Translations under genes and position numbers: made by a program
Shown here: positions 1-9,900 of the stretch, in pieces
How positions within the stretch are numbered: the stretch's first letter is position 1
Layout of the letters: every line of letters starts with the position of its first letter
Assembly: GCA_049610385.1 (NCBI GenBank)
Contig: JBMYZL010000002.1
Span: forward strand, 105,648-169,647
DNA from: JBMYZL01 sp049610385
Lineage (GTDB): Bacteria; Bacteroidota; Bacteroidia; Flavobacteriales_D; Sanyastnellaceae
DNA: 64,000 nt
Reading direction: 5' to 3'
The notes under the pieces: generated by a model
Database searches by the model: none
Seen by the model: the letters and a program-made list of their open reading frames with translations, nothing else
What the model was told of the DNA's origin: nothing

Positions 1-1
1 A

Positions 2-646
2 CATGAAGCCCATCCTGGGCGGATTTGGAAGACTCTTGCGGATCCGGACGGCATTGCACTCATGGCTGGATGGCAGTGGGCGCAACCACTTCCAAGCCAG
101 GGACGGTCCTGGGGTGCGCTTCATTGCTCGCCCAATGGGGATTGCAGAATGGACCTCGAATGGACGCACTATGCGGCATCCGGTCGTTGGACTGCACGTG
201 CTCGATTTCCCATGTTCGCAACTCCGCTAGAAGGGCATTTGTCTTGGAGACGCGATCGAGATGCACTTCGGTTTCGATGTCGTGCAGATGTTCGGGTGGG
301 AGCCTCTCCGGATGCCATGGGCTGGTTGTTTGGGTGCATTTTTGGAGCTCATCCGGATGGGATTTCATGGGATTGGGACGTGTCGTGGATGCGATCCAAT
401 TTGGGCCCGTCATCGCGTCCGGTTTATGTACTCGAACCCGGCGCCCGCGGTTGGTCTGTATCCGCTTACAGGGGACAAATGTCCAAGGTCAATGCTTCCA
501 TGGGTTGGCGAATTGGCGATTTATCAATCCACCTGAGTGCGTCTTGGGCTCAGCGTTTGGATGCCGCCAGCTGGACAGATTCCACAACAGACCCAACGGC
601 ACCGCATCGCTTTCAATTCGATATGAGATTGAACTATTCTCTGTGA
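2..646 (+). CDS. C-terminal fragment of a beta-barrel-like protein (partial)
   Basis: The reading frame is open from the first bases of the window and stops with TGA at 644-646, so only the last 214 or so residues are present and the true start lies outside. The fragment alternates polar and hydrophobic/aromatic residues over many short stretches separated by turn-like Gly/Asp/Pro segments, and ends in RLNYSL. This fits the closing strands of an outer-membrane beta-barrel, but that is inference from pattern only. No motif identifies the family. The efp promoter overlaps the stop codon of this gene, so efp is probably transcribed independently. Other frames are open here too (for example 25-717), but this one has the barrel-like pattern and a stop just before the efp promoter. 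Confidence 0.6.
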   Translation, partial: HEAHPGRIWKTLADPDGIALMAGWQWAQPLPSQGRSWGALHCSPNGDCRMDLEWTHYAASGRWTARARFPMFATPLEGHLSWRRDRDALRFRCRADVRVGASPDAMGWLFGCIFGAHPDGISWDWDVSWMRSNLGPSSRPVYVLEPGARGWSVSAYRGQMSKVNASMGWRIGDLSIHLSASWAQRLDAASWTDSTTDPTAPHRFQFDMRLNYSL

Positions 647-657
647 GGTTATCTTCG
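629..657 (+). promoter_or_regulatory. Promoter of efp, Bacteroidota type
   Basis: TTG at 629-631, 18 nt spacer, then TATCTTCG at 650-657. The -7 element matches the TAnnTTTG family with C at the third T. It ends 26 nt before the efp ATG, giving a short leader. The element overlaps the stop codon region of the upstream gene. Confidence 0.5.
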
Positions 658-683
658 CAATTCCTGAACCATCATTTTTTTTC

Positions 684-1250
684 ATGGCGACGACCTCTGA
701 CATCAAAAATGGCATGACCATCAACCACAACGGCTCGTTGTGGACCATCATTGAATTTCTGCACGTGAAGCCTGGAAAAGGGGCGGCCTTCGTGCGGACA
801 AAACTGAAAAATTTGACCACGGGCAAGGTGGTGGACCACACGTTCAATGCAGGTCACAAAATTGATCCGGTTCGCATTGAGACCCGCGAGTATCAATTCT
901 TGTACAACGATGACATGGGCTTCCATTTCATGAACAATGACACCTACGAGCAAATTGCCATTGAAAAGCACTTGATCAATGCTCCTCAATTCATCAAGGA
1001 TGGTCTGGTTTGCATGATTCAATTTCACGCTGAAGAGGAGCGTCCGCTTCAAGTCGAGCTGCCCGCTCATATCGAGGCAGAAATCACCTACACCGAACCG
1101 GGATTGAAGGGAGACACCGCGACCAATACCTTGAAGCCAGCCACGATTGACACAGGTGTTGAAATTCGTGTGCCCTTGTTCATCGACACCGGGGATTGGG
1201 TGAAAGTGGACACGCGTACGGGTGAGTACAGTGAGCGGTTGAAAAAGTAA
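684..1250 (+). CDS. efp: Elongation factor P
   Basis: This 188-residue protein has the length and the three-domain beta-barrel architecture of EF-P, which binds ribosomes stalled at polyproline and promotes peptide bond formation. The N-terminal KOW-like domain carries the loop HVKPGKGAAF, with Lys32 at the position that is post-translationally modified in many bacteria. The middle part reads as an OB fold, and the C-terminal OB domain contains TGVEIRVPLFIDTGDWVKVD with the usual ending near TGEYSER. The ATG at 684 places the loop lysine at the expected position. A SpoIIE-type phosphatase gene begins 5 bp downstream, so the two are probably co-transcribed. No EpmA/EpmB or EarP gene is seen in the window, so whether Lys32 is modified cannot be told. 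Confidence 0.97.
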   Translation: MATTSDIKNGMTINHNGSLWTIIEFLHVKPGKGAAFVRTKLKNLTTGKVVDHTFNAGHKIDPVRIETREYQFLYNDDMGFHFMNNDTYEQIAIEKHLINAPQFIKDGLVCMIQFHAEEERPLQVELPAHIEAEITYTEPGLKGDTATNTLKPATIDTGVEIRVPLFIDTGDWVKVDTRTGEYSERLKK

Positions 1251-1255
1251 ATAGA

Positions 1256-2509
1256 ATGGCCCAAAGGATGGGATATAGCGTTAATCGATTGGAGCGAAAG
1301 CTCGAGATGCAAGACTTCAAATTGAATGCCTTGCTCGAGGTCACGCGTGCCATCAATGACAATGTGCCAGAATCCCAGCTTTTGGATCAATATCGTCTCG
1401 CCCTTGCAGAATATTTGGGTGTAGATCGATTGGCTCTGTTTGTGAACGATGGATCCATCGATGCCCCGGTTTTTGGACTTCAATTGGTGGTTGGGGTCCA
1501 AAAGACCCTGCCTGAGACCCTGTCTGCTTTCCCCGATTTGGATAGCACTGGGCGGGTTGCTTTAGTGACCGATCAAGACCATGAGGAGTCTTTTGATGTG
1601 GCCATTCCTGTGGAGCACGAAGGTGAAACTTCAGCATGGCTTTTTGCGGGAGATACGGAGGAGGGGCGAGGGGTCAGCCCTGTGGTCAAGCACTTGAATT
1701 TTGTGCAGACCCTCACCAATGTACTCGTGGTGGCAATGATCAATCGACGGTTGCGAGAAGCAAGACTCAATGAAGAGGCGACCCGACGGGAATTGGAATT
1801 GGCCGCGGACATGCAATCGCTCCTTGTTCCCGTGGATTGGCCGGAGGATTTGGACTTGGACATTGCTGCCTATTACAAACCTCACAAGGAAGTGGGAGGA
1901 GACTATTTCGATGTCTTCAACATCGACGAAGAACGGGTTGTATTGTGCATGGCGGATGTCAGTGGTAAGGGCATTTCAGCCGCATTCTTGATGTCCAACT
2001 TTCAAGCGAATTTGCGTGCCATTTTTAGGTATGAACCTGATGACATGAAAGTGGCTGTCCGCCAGCTGAATGGACGTGTGATGGACATCGCTCAAGGTGA
2101 AAAGTACATCACCATGTTTGCTGCTGTTTATCACCGGAAGTCCCGCAAGTTGTCATACGTGACCTGTGGCCACAATCCACCCATGCTGATGACAGCAAGT
2201 GGCGACGCTGAGTTGTTGACCCTCGGTTCTGTTGGCTTGGGCATGTTTGCAGAGATTCCCAGTGTTCAATGTGGTGAAATGATTGTGAGCCGTGACAGTC
2301 TTTTGATTTGCTTCACGGATGGATTGGTTGAACAAGAAAATCCCGAGGGGATTCCGTTTGGTATGGCCCGTTTGGAGAATTCGGTTCGGGAACGGCGTGG
2401 AATGCCCATGACTGACATTCAGCACGCTTTGTTGACTGCTTTGGAAGGCTTCCGCGGGGAAGAACCCACGTTCGATGATACGGCGCTTTTGAGCATTCGA
2501 TTTCGTTGA
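1256..2509 (+). CDS. GAF-like/PP2C (SpoIIE-type) serine phosphatase
   Basis: The protein has 417 residues. The N-terminal 170 or so residues resemble a GAF-type sensor domain by predicted pattern, followed by a short helical linker and a PP2C-family SpoIIE phosphatase domain from about residue 185. The metal-binding aspartates are visible: GGDYFD (Asp216), ADVSGKGISAAFL (Asp234), FTDGLVEQE (Asp355) and the terminal FDDTALL. Proteins of this RsbU class dephosphorylate anti-sigma-factor antagonists in partner-switching stress or envelope pathways. No anti-sigma factor or STAS antagonist gene is adjacent, so its partner is unknown. It starts 5 bp after efp and ends 6 bp before the convergent polysaccharide ligase gene, with no obvious terminator between. 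Confidence 0.9.
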   Translation: MAQRMGYSVNRLERKLEMQDFKLNALLEVTRAINDNVPESQLLDQYRLALAEYLGVDRLALFVNDGSIDAPVFGLQLVVGVQKTLPETLSAFPDLDSTGRVALVTDQDHEESFDVAIPVEHEGETSAWLFAGDTEEGRGVSPVVKHLNFVQTLTNVLVVAMINRRLREARLNEEATRRELELAADMQSLLVPVDWPEDLDLDIAAYYKPHKEVGGDYFDVFNIDEERVVLCMADVSGKGISAAFLMSNFQANLRAIFRYEPDDMKVAVRQLNGRVMDIAQGEKYITMFAAVYHRKSRKLSYVTCGHNPPMLMTASGDAELLTLGSVGLGMFAEIPSVQCGEMIVSRDSLLICFTDGLVEQENPEGIPFGMARLENSVRERRGMPMTDIQHALLTALEGFRGEEPTFDDTALLSIRFR

Positions 2510-2515
2510 TCCCAA

Positions 2516-3964
2516 TCAGGCGGAAGGGGAAGGTGCTGTGCCGGGAGAATGAGGCCGATGCAAGTCCAACGCCACCAAAATCACCAACAAACCCCAAAAT
2601 GGTGCGCTGGCTTTGTCTGTATCCAAATAATTGTTCAGCACGCCGTGGACGAAATAGGTCATCAGTCCCAAAAATGCACCCATCGCCAGTCGTTTGTCTC
2701 GGGGATGAATCAGTTGCCTTTGCAATTTGAACCCGAGGTGAAGGGTCCAGCCCAAGAGGATCAAAACAATCAAAACACCAGGAAGGCCTTGCTCTGCCAT
2801 CGGACCGAGATACTCGCTGTGCGCGTTGCCCCCATCTGCGTTGTTGGTGGAAATGATGGTGTGGTCTTCAGAACGTTGAAATGGGGCATACAAAAACTGA
2901 TAGGTCCCCGGGCCCCAGCCTGTCCAGGGCCGCTCAGCAAACATCGCCAAGGCACAATTCCAGCGATTGAGTCGTTCCAAGTTGCTCGCGTCGCTGGAAA
3001 CGTTTGAGATGGACTCGACATGTTCCGCCAAGTCGTCGGAAGAGTCCTGCTCATTTCTTTGCAGCGTGATGAGCAGGGCATCTTGGGCCAGAAACAAGAA
3101 TGCCAAACCCACAAAACCGATGACCAAAAGGGTCTTCAGCCGGATGCCCACTTTCATCAGCACCCAAAGCACACCTGCACCGGCCAGCGAGACCCAAGCG
3201 GCCCGGGTGAAGGACAAAATGGTGCCCAAAACCAGAATGGACAGCAGCGCACCAGAAAGCAACCGATGCAAGACCGAGCGTGTGTCATCCCACAGCAAGG
3301 CGATGACCACCGGAACCCACATCGCCAAAACCGCGCCATAGGAGGTGTGATCTTTGAAAAAGGGCCACATCACCCAATGTCCAGCATCTTTATCGAATCC
3401 ATAGCCAGCATGTCGGATGATGGTGTAAATGATGACCAGCACCAAAGGAATGGTATACAGAAAGACAAATTGCTCCATGGCTTGCCGGCGTTGGACAAAT
3501 ACATGTCCGATGAGGTAAAAGAACCCCACCACAAACCAACTTCGAGCGGCCAAAAACTTGAAGGAAACCAGAGGTAGCGTGCTGATGGATGAAGTGAAAG
3601 CCAGCCACATCAACATGATGCCAATCCATTTGGATACCGGATGTCTGAGCAACTTTTCACTGACGGGCCAACCCATCATGGCACGAGCCAAGAAAAGGAC
3701 GAGCAAACCAGCCAACAAGGGCTCAGTAGGCAAATACAGTCCAATGCCACCCAGGTCCAATGCCTCGAGGTTGAAACTGAGTGGAACACAAAAGACCAGC
3801 AGCGCCAACAGCCATTCGGTCCGCACAAATGCCCAAGCTGCGATCAAAAGCACCAGCGGCAAAGCCGCCAGCCAGGGGAAATCCATCCACATCCCCACCG
3901 CCAAAGCCGCCAGATAGACGCCAGTGACCCCCAGTGCCCAATGTTCACCCTGCGCCCGGGTCAT
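2516..3964 (-). CDS. O-antigen ligase/polymerase family membrane protein
   Basis: This 482-residue, very hydrophobic protein has about ten to twelve predicted membrane segments. A large extracytoplasmic loop near the C-terminal third contains RPWTGWGPGTYQF and NAHSEYLGPMAEQG, the pattern of the Wzy/WaaL superfamily, whose conserved Arg and His residues act in glycan polymerisation or ligation. The segment LSFTRAAW in the preceding membrane helix is also typical. Its start overlaps the stop of the upstream Wzz-like gene by 4 bp, so it is translationally coupled to a chain-length regulator. That favours a role in capsule, exopolysaccharide or O-antigen assembly. Ligase and polymerase cannot be separated from sequence alone. 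Confidence 0.85.
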   Translation of the reverse strand: MTRAQGEHWALGVTGVYLAALAVGMWMDFPWLAALPLVLLIAAWAFVRTEWLLALLVFCVPLSFNLEALDLGGIGLYLPTEPLLAGLLVLFLARAMMGWPVSEKLLRHPVSKWIGIMLMWLAFTSSISTLPLVSFKFLAARSWFVVGFFYLIGHVFVQRRQAMEQFVFLYTIPLVLVIIYTIIRHAGYGFDKDAGHWVMWPFFKDHTSYGAVLAMWVPVVIALLWDDTRSVLHRLLSGALLSILVLGTILSFTRAAWVSLAGAGVLWVLMKVGIRLKTLLVIGFVGLAFLFLAQDALLITLQRNEQDSSDDLAEHVESISNVSSDASNLERLNRWNCALAMFAERPWTGWGPGTYQFLYAPFQRSEDHTIISTNNADGGNAHSEYLGPMAEQGLPGVLIVLILLGWTLHLGFKLQRQLIHPRDKRLAMGAFLGLMTYFVHGVLNNYLDTDKASAPFWGLLVILVALDLHRPHSPGTAPSPSA

Positions 3965-4980
3965 TCAGTGGCTGCTTTCCGAATGTTCTCGGCTGCGAGC
4001 ATGGCCAGCAAAGCAAATGCCAATGTGGCCCCGACGGAAACCACCACAATCAGCCAACGGATGGGTTTCGCTTTTTTGTCTGCAGGAACAGCTCGGTCGA
4101 CAACGAAGGCACTGGGCATTTGGGTTTCCGCATCCAATTTCATCAATTCATAACGTTTCTTCAAGATCGCTTCGCGTTCATAGGCCGCATCCAATAGGTT
4201 GGTTAATTTGTTGAATTGATTGGCATGACGCGAAAGGTTTTCCATCTGCTGTCGAATTTTCTCTGCATTGACGGTCGACCCCTTGCCGATGGCTGTGGCA
4301 TATTGTTCATTGAGACCTTCGATTTGGGTGCCAAAATCATACACCCCCATGGCGTACAATTCTCCCAACCGGTCCTCCATCTCACTGATTTCATTTTGGA
4401 CTTGGAGATATGAACTTTTCGCATATTCGAAGGCCTCCAGAGCCCGTCCGTTCCGGAGTTCGTTGGCCACAGAATCAGCCAGATAAGCGATGTCATTGGC
4501 CATATCGGCGGCTTGCTGTGGCGATTTGTCAAAAACACTGACTTCAATGGAACCGTATCTCGTCAAGCCGGCATCTACATTGCTGGCGTATTTTTTGGCA
4601 AGCAAGGTTTGGGCTCCGGGTTGATCCCGTTCGATTTCATAATGGGACCACAAATCATACTTCTGGATAATGCGTGAACGGATTCGATCTGAATTCAGAA
4701 TTTGCAGCAGCCGTTCAGCATCTTCGGTCTCACCGTATTCGAGCAAATCGTTTTGTTTGACTTCCTCAAAAAATTGTTCTCCGATGGAATGTTGGGGAGT
4801 GGCAAAAAGAATCACTGTGGATTGAAACTGCTCTTCGAGCAATAGCGCCACTCCGGATGAAACCAAGGTTGCGGCCAGGCCCAAGAATGTAAATTTCTTC
4901 CATCGGGAATAAATGAAAAACAACAGGTGCGTGCTGTTCAATGCATCATCGCCACCGGTTGAGGCTGAATCATTTGACAT
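3961..4980 (-). CDS. Wzz/chain-length-determinant-like inner-membrane protein
   Basis: The protein has 339 residues with two terminal membrane segments, one near residues 27-50 and one near 305-330, bracketing a long periplasmic region rich in predicted coiled coil (about residues 170-290). This is the polysaccharide co-polymerase (Wzz/GNVR) architecture. A Pro-rich stretch immediately precedes the last helix (KKAKPIRWLI), as is usual in the family. No tyrosine kinase domain is fused. It is the first gene of a two-gene unit with the O-antigen ligase/polymerase gene (4-bp overlap) and is divergent from a glycosyltransferase gene. It probably sets polysaccharide chain length. Confidence 0.85.
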   Translation of the reverse strand: MSNDSASTGGDDALNSTHLLFFIYSRWKKFTFLGLAATLVSSGVALLLEEQFQSTVILFATPQHSIGEQFFEEVKQNDLLEYGETEDAERLLQILNSDRIRSRIIQKYDLWSHYEIERDQPGAQTLLAKKYASNVDAGLTRYGSIEVSVFDKSPQQAADMANDIAYLADSVANELRNGRALEAFEYAKSSYLQVQNEISEMEDRLGELYAMGVYDFGTQIEGLNEQYATAIGKGSTVNAEKIRQQMENLSRHANQFNKLTNLLDAAYEREAILKKRYELMKLDAETQMPSAFVVDRAVPADKKAKPIRWLIVVVSVGATLAFALLAMLAAENIRKAATE

Positions 4981-5045
4981 GGCAAAAAGATTGGGTCAAG
5001 GAGGTCTTGGGTTCGAAAAGTTGTGAGGCGCATTTGCACGGGCAG

Positions 5046-5053
5046 CAAAGATA
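5046..5053 (-). promoter_or_regulatory. -7 box for the Wzz-like gene
   Basis: On the minus strand this reads TATCTTTG, a perfect TAnnTTTG element, about 65 nt upstream of the Wzz-like start. It lies 7 bp from the oppositely oriented -7 box of the glycosyltransferase gene. I see no convincing -33 element. Confidence 0.45.
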
Positions 5054-5060
5054 GTCGGTG

Positions 5061-5068
5061 TACCTTTG
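5061..5068 (+). promoter_or_regulatory. -7 box for the glycosyltransferase gene
   Basis: TACCTTTG, a perfect TAnnTTTG element, ends 7 nt before the ATG at 5076. The transcript would therefore start at or almost at the start codon. A TTTG at 5033-5036 is possible as a -33 element but the 24-nt spacer is long. Confidence 0.5.
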
Positions 5069-5075
5069 GGGTTCC

Positions 5076-6203
5076 ATGGCGAAAATCGCTTTGAATGCAC
5101 GTTTGTTGATTCCAGATCAACTGGAAGGCATCGGGGGCTACACGCACGAAATTTGTTCTCGATGGATTGCGGCTCATCCTGAAGATGAATTCCTGTTGTT
5201 GTTTGACCGGACGCCGGCCCAAGAATTCGATTACGGTTCGAACGCCAAATGTTTGCAATTGTTGCCTCCGGCCCGACGACCTTGGTTGATTGACTTGTGG
5301 TTTGATTGGGCGGTGTCTCGCGCTCTGCGGCGTTGGGGGGCGGACGTCTTTGTCTCCATGGAGGGTTATTTGAGTCGGCGTTCCGATGTGCCACAGGTGA
5401 ATGTGATTCACGACATCAACTTCGAGCATCATCCGGAGTGGGTTCCGCCTCGGATTGCTCGGCACAATCAAGCGCGCTTTCCGGAGTATGCTGCGCTGGC
5501 GCGAAAGGTGGTGACCGTCAGTGAGCATTCGCGGCAGGATTTGTGCCAAACCTATGGGTTGTCACCAGACAAGGTGGAGGTCATCGGCAATGCTGCGGGA
5601 CCGGGTTTCGCACCGATGGGGAGTGCAGACCAGTCTCGTTGGCGGGCGGAGCGGATGCAAGGAGAGCGATATTGGTTGTTTGTCGGGAGCCTGCATCCGC
5701 GGAAAAACATCGCAGGGTTGTTGGCTGCTTATCGGGCGTATCGTCAGGCTGGTGGGCAGGCCAAACTTGCCATTGTCGGGGCACATCTTTTTCGACGCGA
5801 AACCATGAGCAACCAACCGCCCGGGGTTTTGTGGTTGGGTCGGGTCAGCCGGGGGGATTTGCCATCTTGGGTAGGCGCCGCTGAAGGATTGATTTATCTG
5901 CCGCATTTCGAAGGGTTTGGGGTTCCACTTGTGGAAGCCATGGCCTCTGGTGTTCCCATTGTGGCGAGTGATGTGACATCCATTCCCGAAGTTTTGGCCG
6001 GGGCTGCATTTGCTTTGGTCAGTCCCATGGATGCTTCTGGAGCTGGGAGAGCCATGCGAAGTTGCGAATCAGATGTGGCGTCCCGGCAATTGGCGGTGGA
6101 CCGAGGGTTGATTCGGGCCCTGGAGTTTGATTGGGAACAACATGCCCGCAACATGCGACAAGTCGTCTATGCAGCAATCAATTCTGAAAAGCCCCAATTG
6201 TGA
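5076..6203 (+). CDS. Glycosyltransferase family 4 (GT-B fold)
   Basis: The protein has 375 residues. The N-terminal Rossmann half starts MAKIALNARLLIPDQLEGIGGYTHEI, with the Gly-Gly acceptor-side loop of GT4 enzymes. The C-terminal half contains FVGSLHPRKNIAGLL, GRVSRGDLPSWVGAAEGLIYLP and HFEGFGVPLVEAMASGVPIV, the EX7E-type nucleotide-sugar-binding motif of the family. A GTG at 5058 would add six residues but would place the start inside the -7 box, so ATG 5076 is preferred. It is divergent from the Wzz/ligase pair, and rnhB overlaps its stop codon. It likely adds a sugar during surface polysaccharide synthesis. Donor and acceptor cannot be inferred. Confidence 0.9.
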   Translation: MAKIALNARLLIPDQLEGIGGYTHEICSRWIAAHPEDEFLLLFDRTPAQEFDYGSNAKCLQLLPPARRPWLIDLWFDWAVSRALRRWGADVFVSMEGYLSRRSDVPQVNVIHDINFEHHPEWVPPRIARHNQARFPEYAALARKVVTVSEHSRQDLCQTYGLSPDKVEVIGNAAGPGFAPMGSADQSRWRAERMQGERYWLFVGSLHPRKNIAGLLAAYRAYRQAGGQAKLAIVGAHLFRRETMSNQPPGVLWLGRVSRGDLPSWVGAAEGLIYLPHFEGFGVPLVEAMASGVPIVASDVTSIPEVLAGAAFALVSPMDASGAGRAMRSCESDVASRQLAVDRGLIRALEFDWEQHARNMRQVVYAAINSEKPQL

Positions 6204-6859
6204 ACCCCAAGAAACATGTGACGTTGGCCCCCAGTTTGGTGCCAGGACGGATTGAAATGGGCTGTGATGAAGCCGGCAGGGGTTGTTTGGCCGGGCCGGT
6301 TGTGGCTGCAGCTGTTTGCTTGACTGATGGGGTTGCGATGGATTTGGTCCGATCGTTCGATTTGAATGACAGCAAGAAACTCAGCCGAGCGCAGCGAAAT
6401 TCGCTTCGTGAACTTGTGGAAGATCGGGCCAGCGCCTGGGCGGTAAGTTTTGTTTCACCTCAAGAAATTGATGAGATCAATATTTTGCAGGCCTCTTTTC
6501 TTGGCATGAGACGTGCGGCAAATGCCTTGATTGCAGGTGGATTGCCTGTGGAACATTTGTTGATTGACGGCAATCGGTTCCGTACGGCACCTGGATTGCC
6601 GCCTCACACGTGTTTAATTAAAGGAGATGCGCGATTTGCCAGCATTGCCGCTGCAAGTGTCTTGGCCAAAACACATCGGGATAATTTCATGGAAAACTTG
6701 TCCATTCGACACCCGGAATACGGATGGCAAACCAATGCGGGATATCCAACTCCCGCGCATCGAGCGGCTATTCGGGCACATGGCTTGACGGTTCATCACC
6801 GCATGACTTTTCAACAACTGCCCATTCAACCGAATCTGTTTTCGACAAAAGACTCCTGA
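6200..6859 (+). CDS. rnhB: Ribonuclease HII
   Basis: The 219-residue protein matches RNase HII, which removes RNA from RNA-DNA hybrids and single ribonucleotides from DNA. The signature GCDEAGRGCLAGPVVAAAV supplies Asp23 and Glu24 of the catalytic centre. Further conserved segments are FDLNDSKKLS, LLIDGN with another acidic residue, and FASIAAASVLAKTHRD, followed by YGWQTNAGYPT and AHGLTVHHRMTF. A GTG start at 6200 overlaps the TGA of the glycosyltransferase (GTGA), which suggests translational coupling. Another GTG in frame lies at 6218 and an ATG at 6257 would remove the conserved N-terminus, so 6200 is preferred. Confidence 0.95.
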   Translation: MNPKKHVTLAPSLVPGRIEMGCDEAGRGCLAGPVVAAAVCLTDGVAMDLVRSFDLNDSKKLSRAQRNSLRELVEDRASAWAVSFVSPQEIDEINILQASFLGMRRAANALIAGGLPVEHLLIDGNRFRTAPGLPPHTCLIKGDARFASIAAASVLAKTHRDNFMENLSIRHPEYGWQTNAGYPTPAHRAAIRAHGLTVHHRMTFQQLPIQPNLFSTKDS

Positions 6860-6895
6860 TACACGACGAAAATCGTTATCAAAAGGTTAATTGCG

Positions 6896-6925
6896 TTGAA
6901 AGTCAGCAGGAAATGAGTAATTTCG
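6896..6925 (+). promoter_or_regulatory. Promoter of the modular surface-protein gene
   Basis: TTG at 6896-6898, 19 nt spacer, TAATTTCG at 6918-6925. The start codon follows 28 nt later. This is a good match to the Bacteroidota -33/-7 pattern. Confidence 0.5.
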
Positions 6926-6953
6926 CCTCGTTTTCACCACAAACCAAACCACA

Positions 6954-9900
6954 ATGAAACTCCGCACCTTGGCCTGGATTGGCCTTTTCGCTGGTCTCAC
7001 CAATGCAGGAACATCGCAATGTGATCTGTTTTTCTCAGAGGCAGCCGAAGGTTCCAGCAACAACAAGTATTTGGAAATTTACAACCCCACTTCTGCTGCA
7101 GTCGATTTGACGCAATATGCGTTTCCGAACGTGAGCAATGCGCCCAATGTTCCCGGGGAATATGAATATTGGAACACCTTTCCTGATGGAGCCACAGTCG
7201 CTCCAGGCGATGTTTATGTCATTGCCCACCCCAGTGCTGACCCCACCATCTTGGCCGAGGCGGATCACACGTTCACGTTTTTGTCCAACGGAGATGATGG
7301 CTTTGCGCTGGTTCAAGGTGAGGAATGGGACTATGAGATCCTCGACGTCGTAGGAGATTGGGATGGCGACCCGGGTTCGGGCTGGGACGTTGCTGGAGTC
7401 GCGAGTGCCACTCAGAACCATACCATCGTTCGGAAATCGGACGTCACCCAGGGTGTTGGATATGACTGGGCCCTTTCGGCAGGGACGAATGCTGACGATT
7501 CTCAATGGATTGTCTTGGAAATAAACGATTGGAGTTCTCTGGGTACGCATGATTTCACAGGCAATTGCGGAGCTGCGGTTCCAGGCTGTACCAATGAAAA
7601 TGCGACGAATTACAATGCAGAAGCCACAGAAGACGATGGTTCCTGCATGTTCGACAACGCTTGCAACGCGGATGCGGTGGTTGTGGAGGCTGGTGCATAC
7701 TACTACGCGCCATCGGCACTGAGCATTGAACCTGGAACTACAGTGGCTTTCGTGAATGTGGGCGGAAATCACAATGTCAATGGGGACATCGATTCCCAAA
7801 CTGGCGAATCCTTTGGCAACCCTGTATCCTTCTTCATTTCTGCAGTTTCTGCAAGCACGGATCCAGTTTGCATAGGAACGTACACATTTGACGTGCCTGG
7901 CGTTTACACTTACGATTGCAGCATCGGCAGTCACGCAGCCCTCGGCATGGTGGCGACCATCACGGTTGGAACCGGCGGGTGCACAAACCCAGCAGCTCAG
8001 AACTACAATGAAGGCGCAGACTACGATGATGGTTCTTGCTTGGAGGTGGTTCTGACCCCCATTGCGGATATTCAGCAGGCCCAATTGACGGGAGGACTCG
8101 ATGGCCAAACTGTCACTACGACAGGGATTGTAACGGGTGTCTACGGCAGCTTGGTCAGTTTCCAAGACGGCTCTGGAGCTTATTCTGGGATTTGGATGTA
8201 TGGACCTGATGTGCCCGTATCCTTGGGTGACGAAATTGAAGTGACCGGAACAGTCACTGAATACTTTGATTTGACACAATTGACGGGAGTGGGGGTGACC
8301 ATTGTGTCTCAAGGCAATGGAATGCCGGCCGCTGAGATTCTGGCCACTTCAGCCGTTGCTGATGAACAGTGGGAAGGCGTGTTGGTGCAAACCACAGGGG
8401 ATGTCACATCAGAAGCGAGCAACTATGGAGAGTGGAGCTTGAGTGACGGCTCTGGCGATGCCACAGTGGATGATCGAGGTTATGATGCGGATGCCACGGG
8501 CGCCTTGTTACTCGGCAGCACTTGGCAGGTCACAGGTCCCTTGGATTATTCATACGGTGCCTTCAAAATTCAGCCACGCGATGCAAACGACGCTTTGCTT
8601 TACGGTTGCACGAATAGTTCTGCGGCCAATTATGAATCCGCAGCTGGAATCGACGATGGCTCATGTGAATTCGAAGGCGGTGATTGCACGATTTTCATTT
8701 CAGAAGCGGCCGAGGGTTCTTCAAACAACAAATACCTTGAGATCTACAACCCAACGGGATCAACGGTTTTCTTGTCTTCATACACATTCGGCAACTGCAG
8801 CAATGGCTGCGATAACCCCGATGGGTCGACTCTGACAGATATCGTGGACTACTGGACTTTCACATTCCCATTTGATGCAACGATTGCGCCTGGGGACGTG
8901 TACATCGTGGCACATCCGTCAGCAGACCCCACAATTTTGGATGTGGCGGACATGACTTACAACTGGTTGTCGAACGGTGATGATGCGTACATCCTCGCCG
9001 ACATCAGCACAAGTGACACCATCATTGTCGATGTCGTGGGTGACTTGGGATTGGATCCAGGTTCAGGTTGGAATGTAGCAGGTGTAACTGCGGCGACCCA
9101 AAACCACACCTTGGTTCGTCAGCCGTGGGTCATCTCTGGCAATGCCGGAGATTGGGTCACATCTGCTGGAACCAATGAATTTGATTCGGAGTGGATTGTC
9201 CTGGAAAGCAATGACTGGACAGATTTGGGTATGCACACCTTCAATGGTGGTTGTGCATCCACCGGTGGCGGTTGCACTGATGAATTTGCGGTAAATTTCG
9301 ATCCAGACGCGACATCAGACGATGGGTCTTGTATCTACATTCCCAACCTCACCATCGCTGAAATCCAATCCACTGAATTCACTGGAGCTGCCATCACAAG
9401 CGGTGTAGTGACTTCGGTTTACTCAGCGAATGGTGCAGTAGGCGGCAATCCATCATTTGTGATTCAAGATGGTACAGGCCAATTCTCAGCCATCTGGGTC
9501 CTGGGTGATGGTGTGGCTGTTGGTGATGAAGTGGAGCTTCAAGGTAACGTTGCACAAGTGTATGGCTTGCGCCAAATCCAAGGCGCGGCCATCACCATCA
9601 ACTCTTCAGGAAATGATTTGCCAAACCCCCAGTTGTTGTCCACTGCGGACATCAACATGGAAGGATGGGAATGCGTCTTGATCACCATGTTGGGTGAGTG
9701 CACGGTCATCACACCTCAGTACGGTGAATGGATAGTTTCGGATGGTGGTGACGGCGGCATGGTGGCTTCATTGGGGTACAATGCCATTGAAGATTCGACG
9801 GAAGTGGATGGCACGATGATGCCATTCGTGGAATTGGCCAAAAACTACCAAGTGACGGGCCCGAATTTCTACTCATACAGCAACTGGAAATTGTGTCCAC

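Noticed and set aside
25..717. Alternative long plus-strand frame at the left edge, running into efp
   Set aside because: Composition is unlike a protein (many Cys, Arg and Gly, no pattern) and it overlaps the efp start; the frame ending at 646 is more plausible.
7035..8312. 425-codon minus-strand open frame
   Set aside because: It is antisense to the modular surface protein, which has clear domains; no motif is seen in the minus-strand product.
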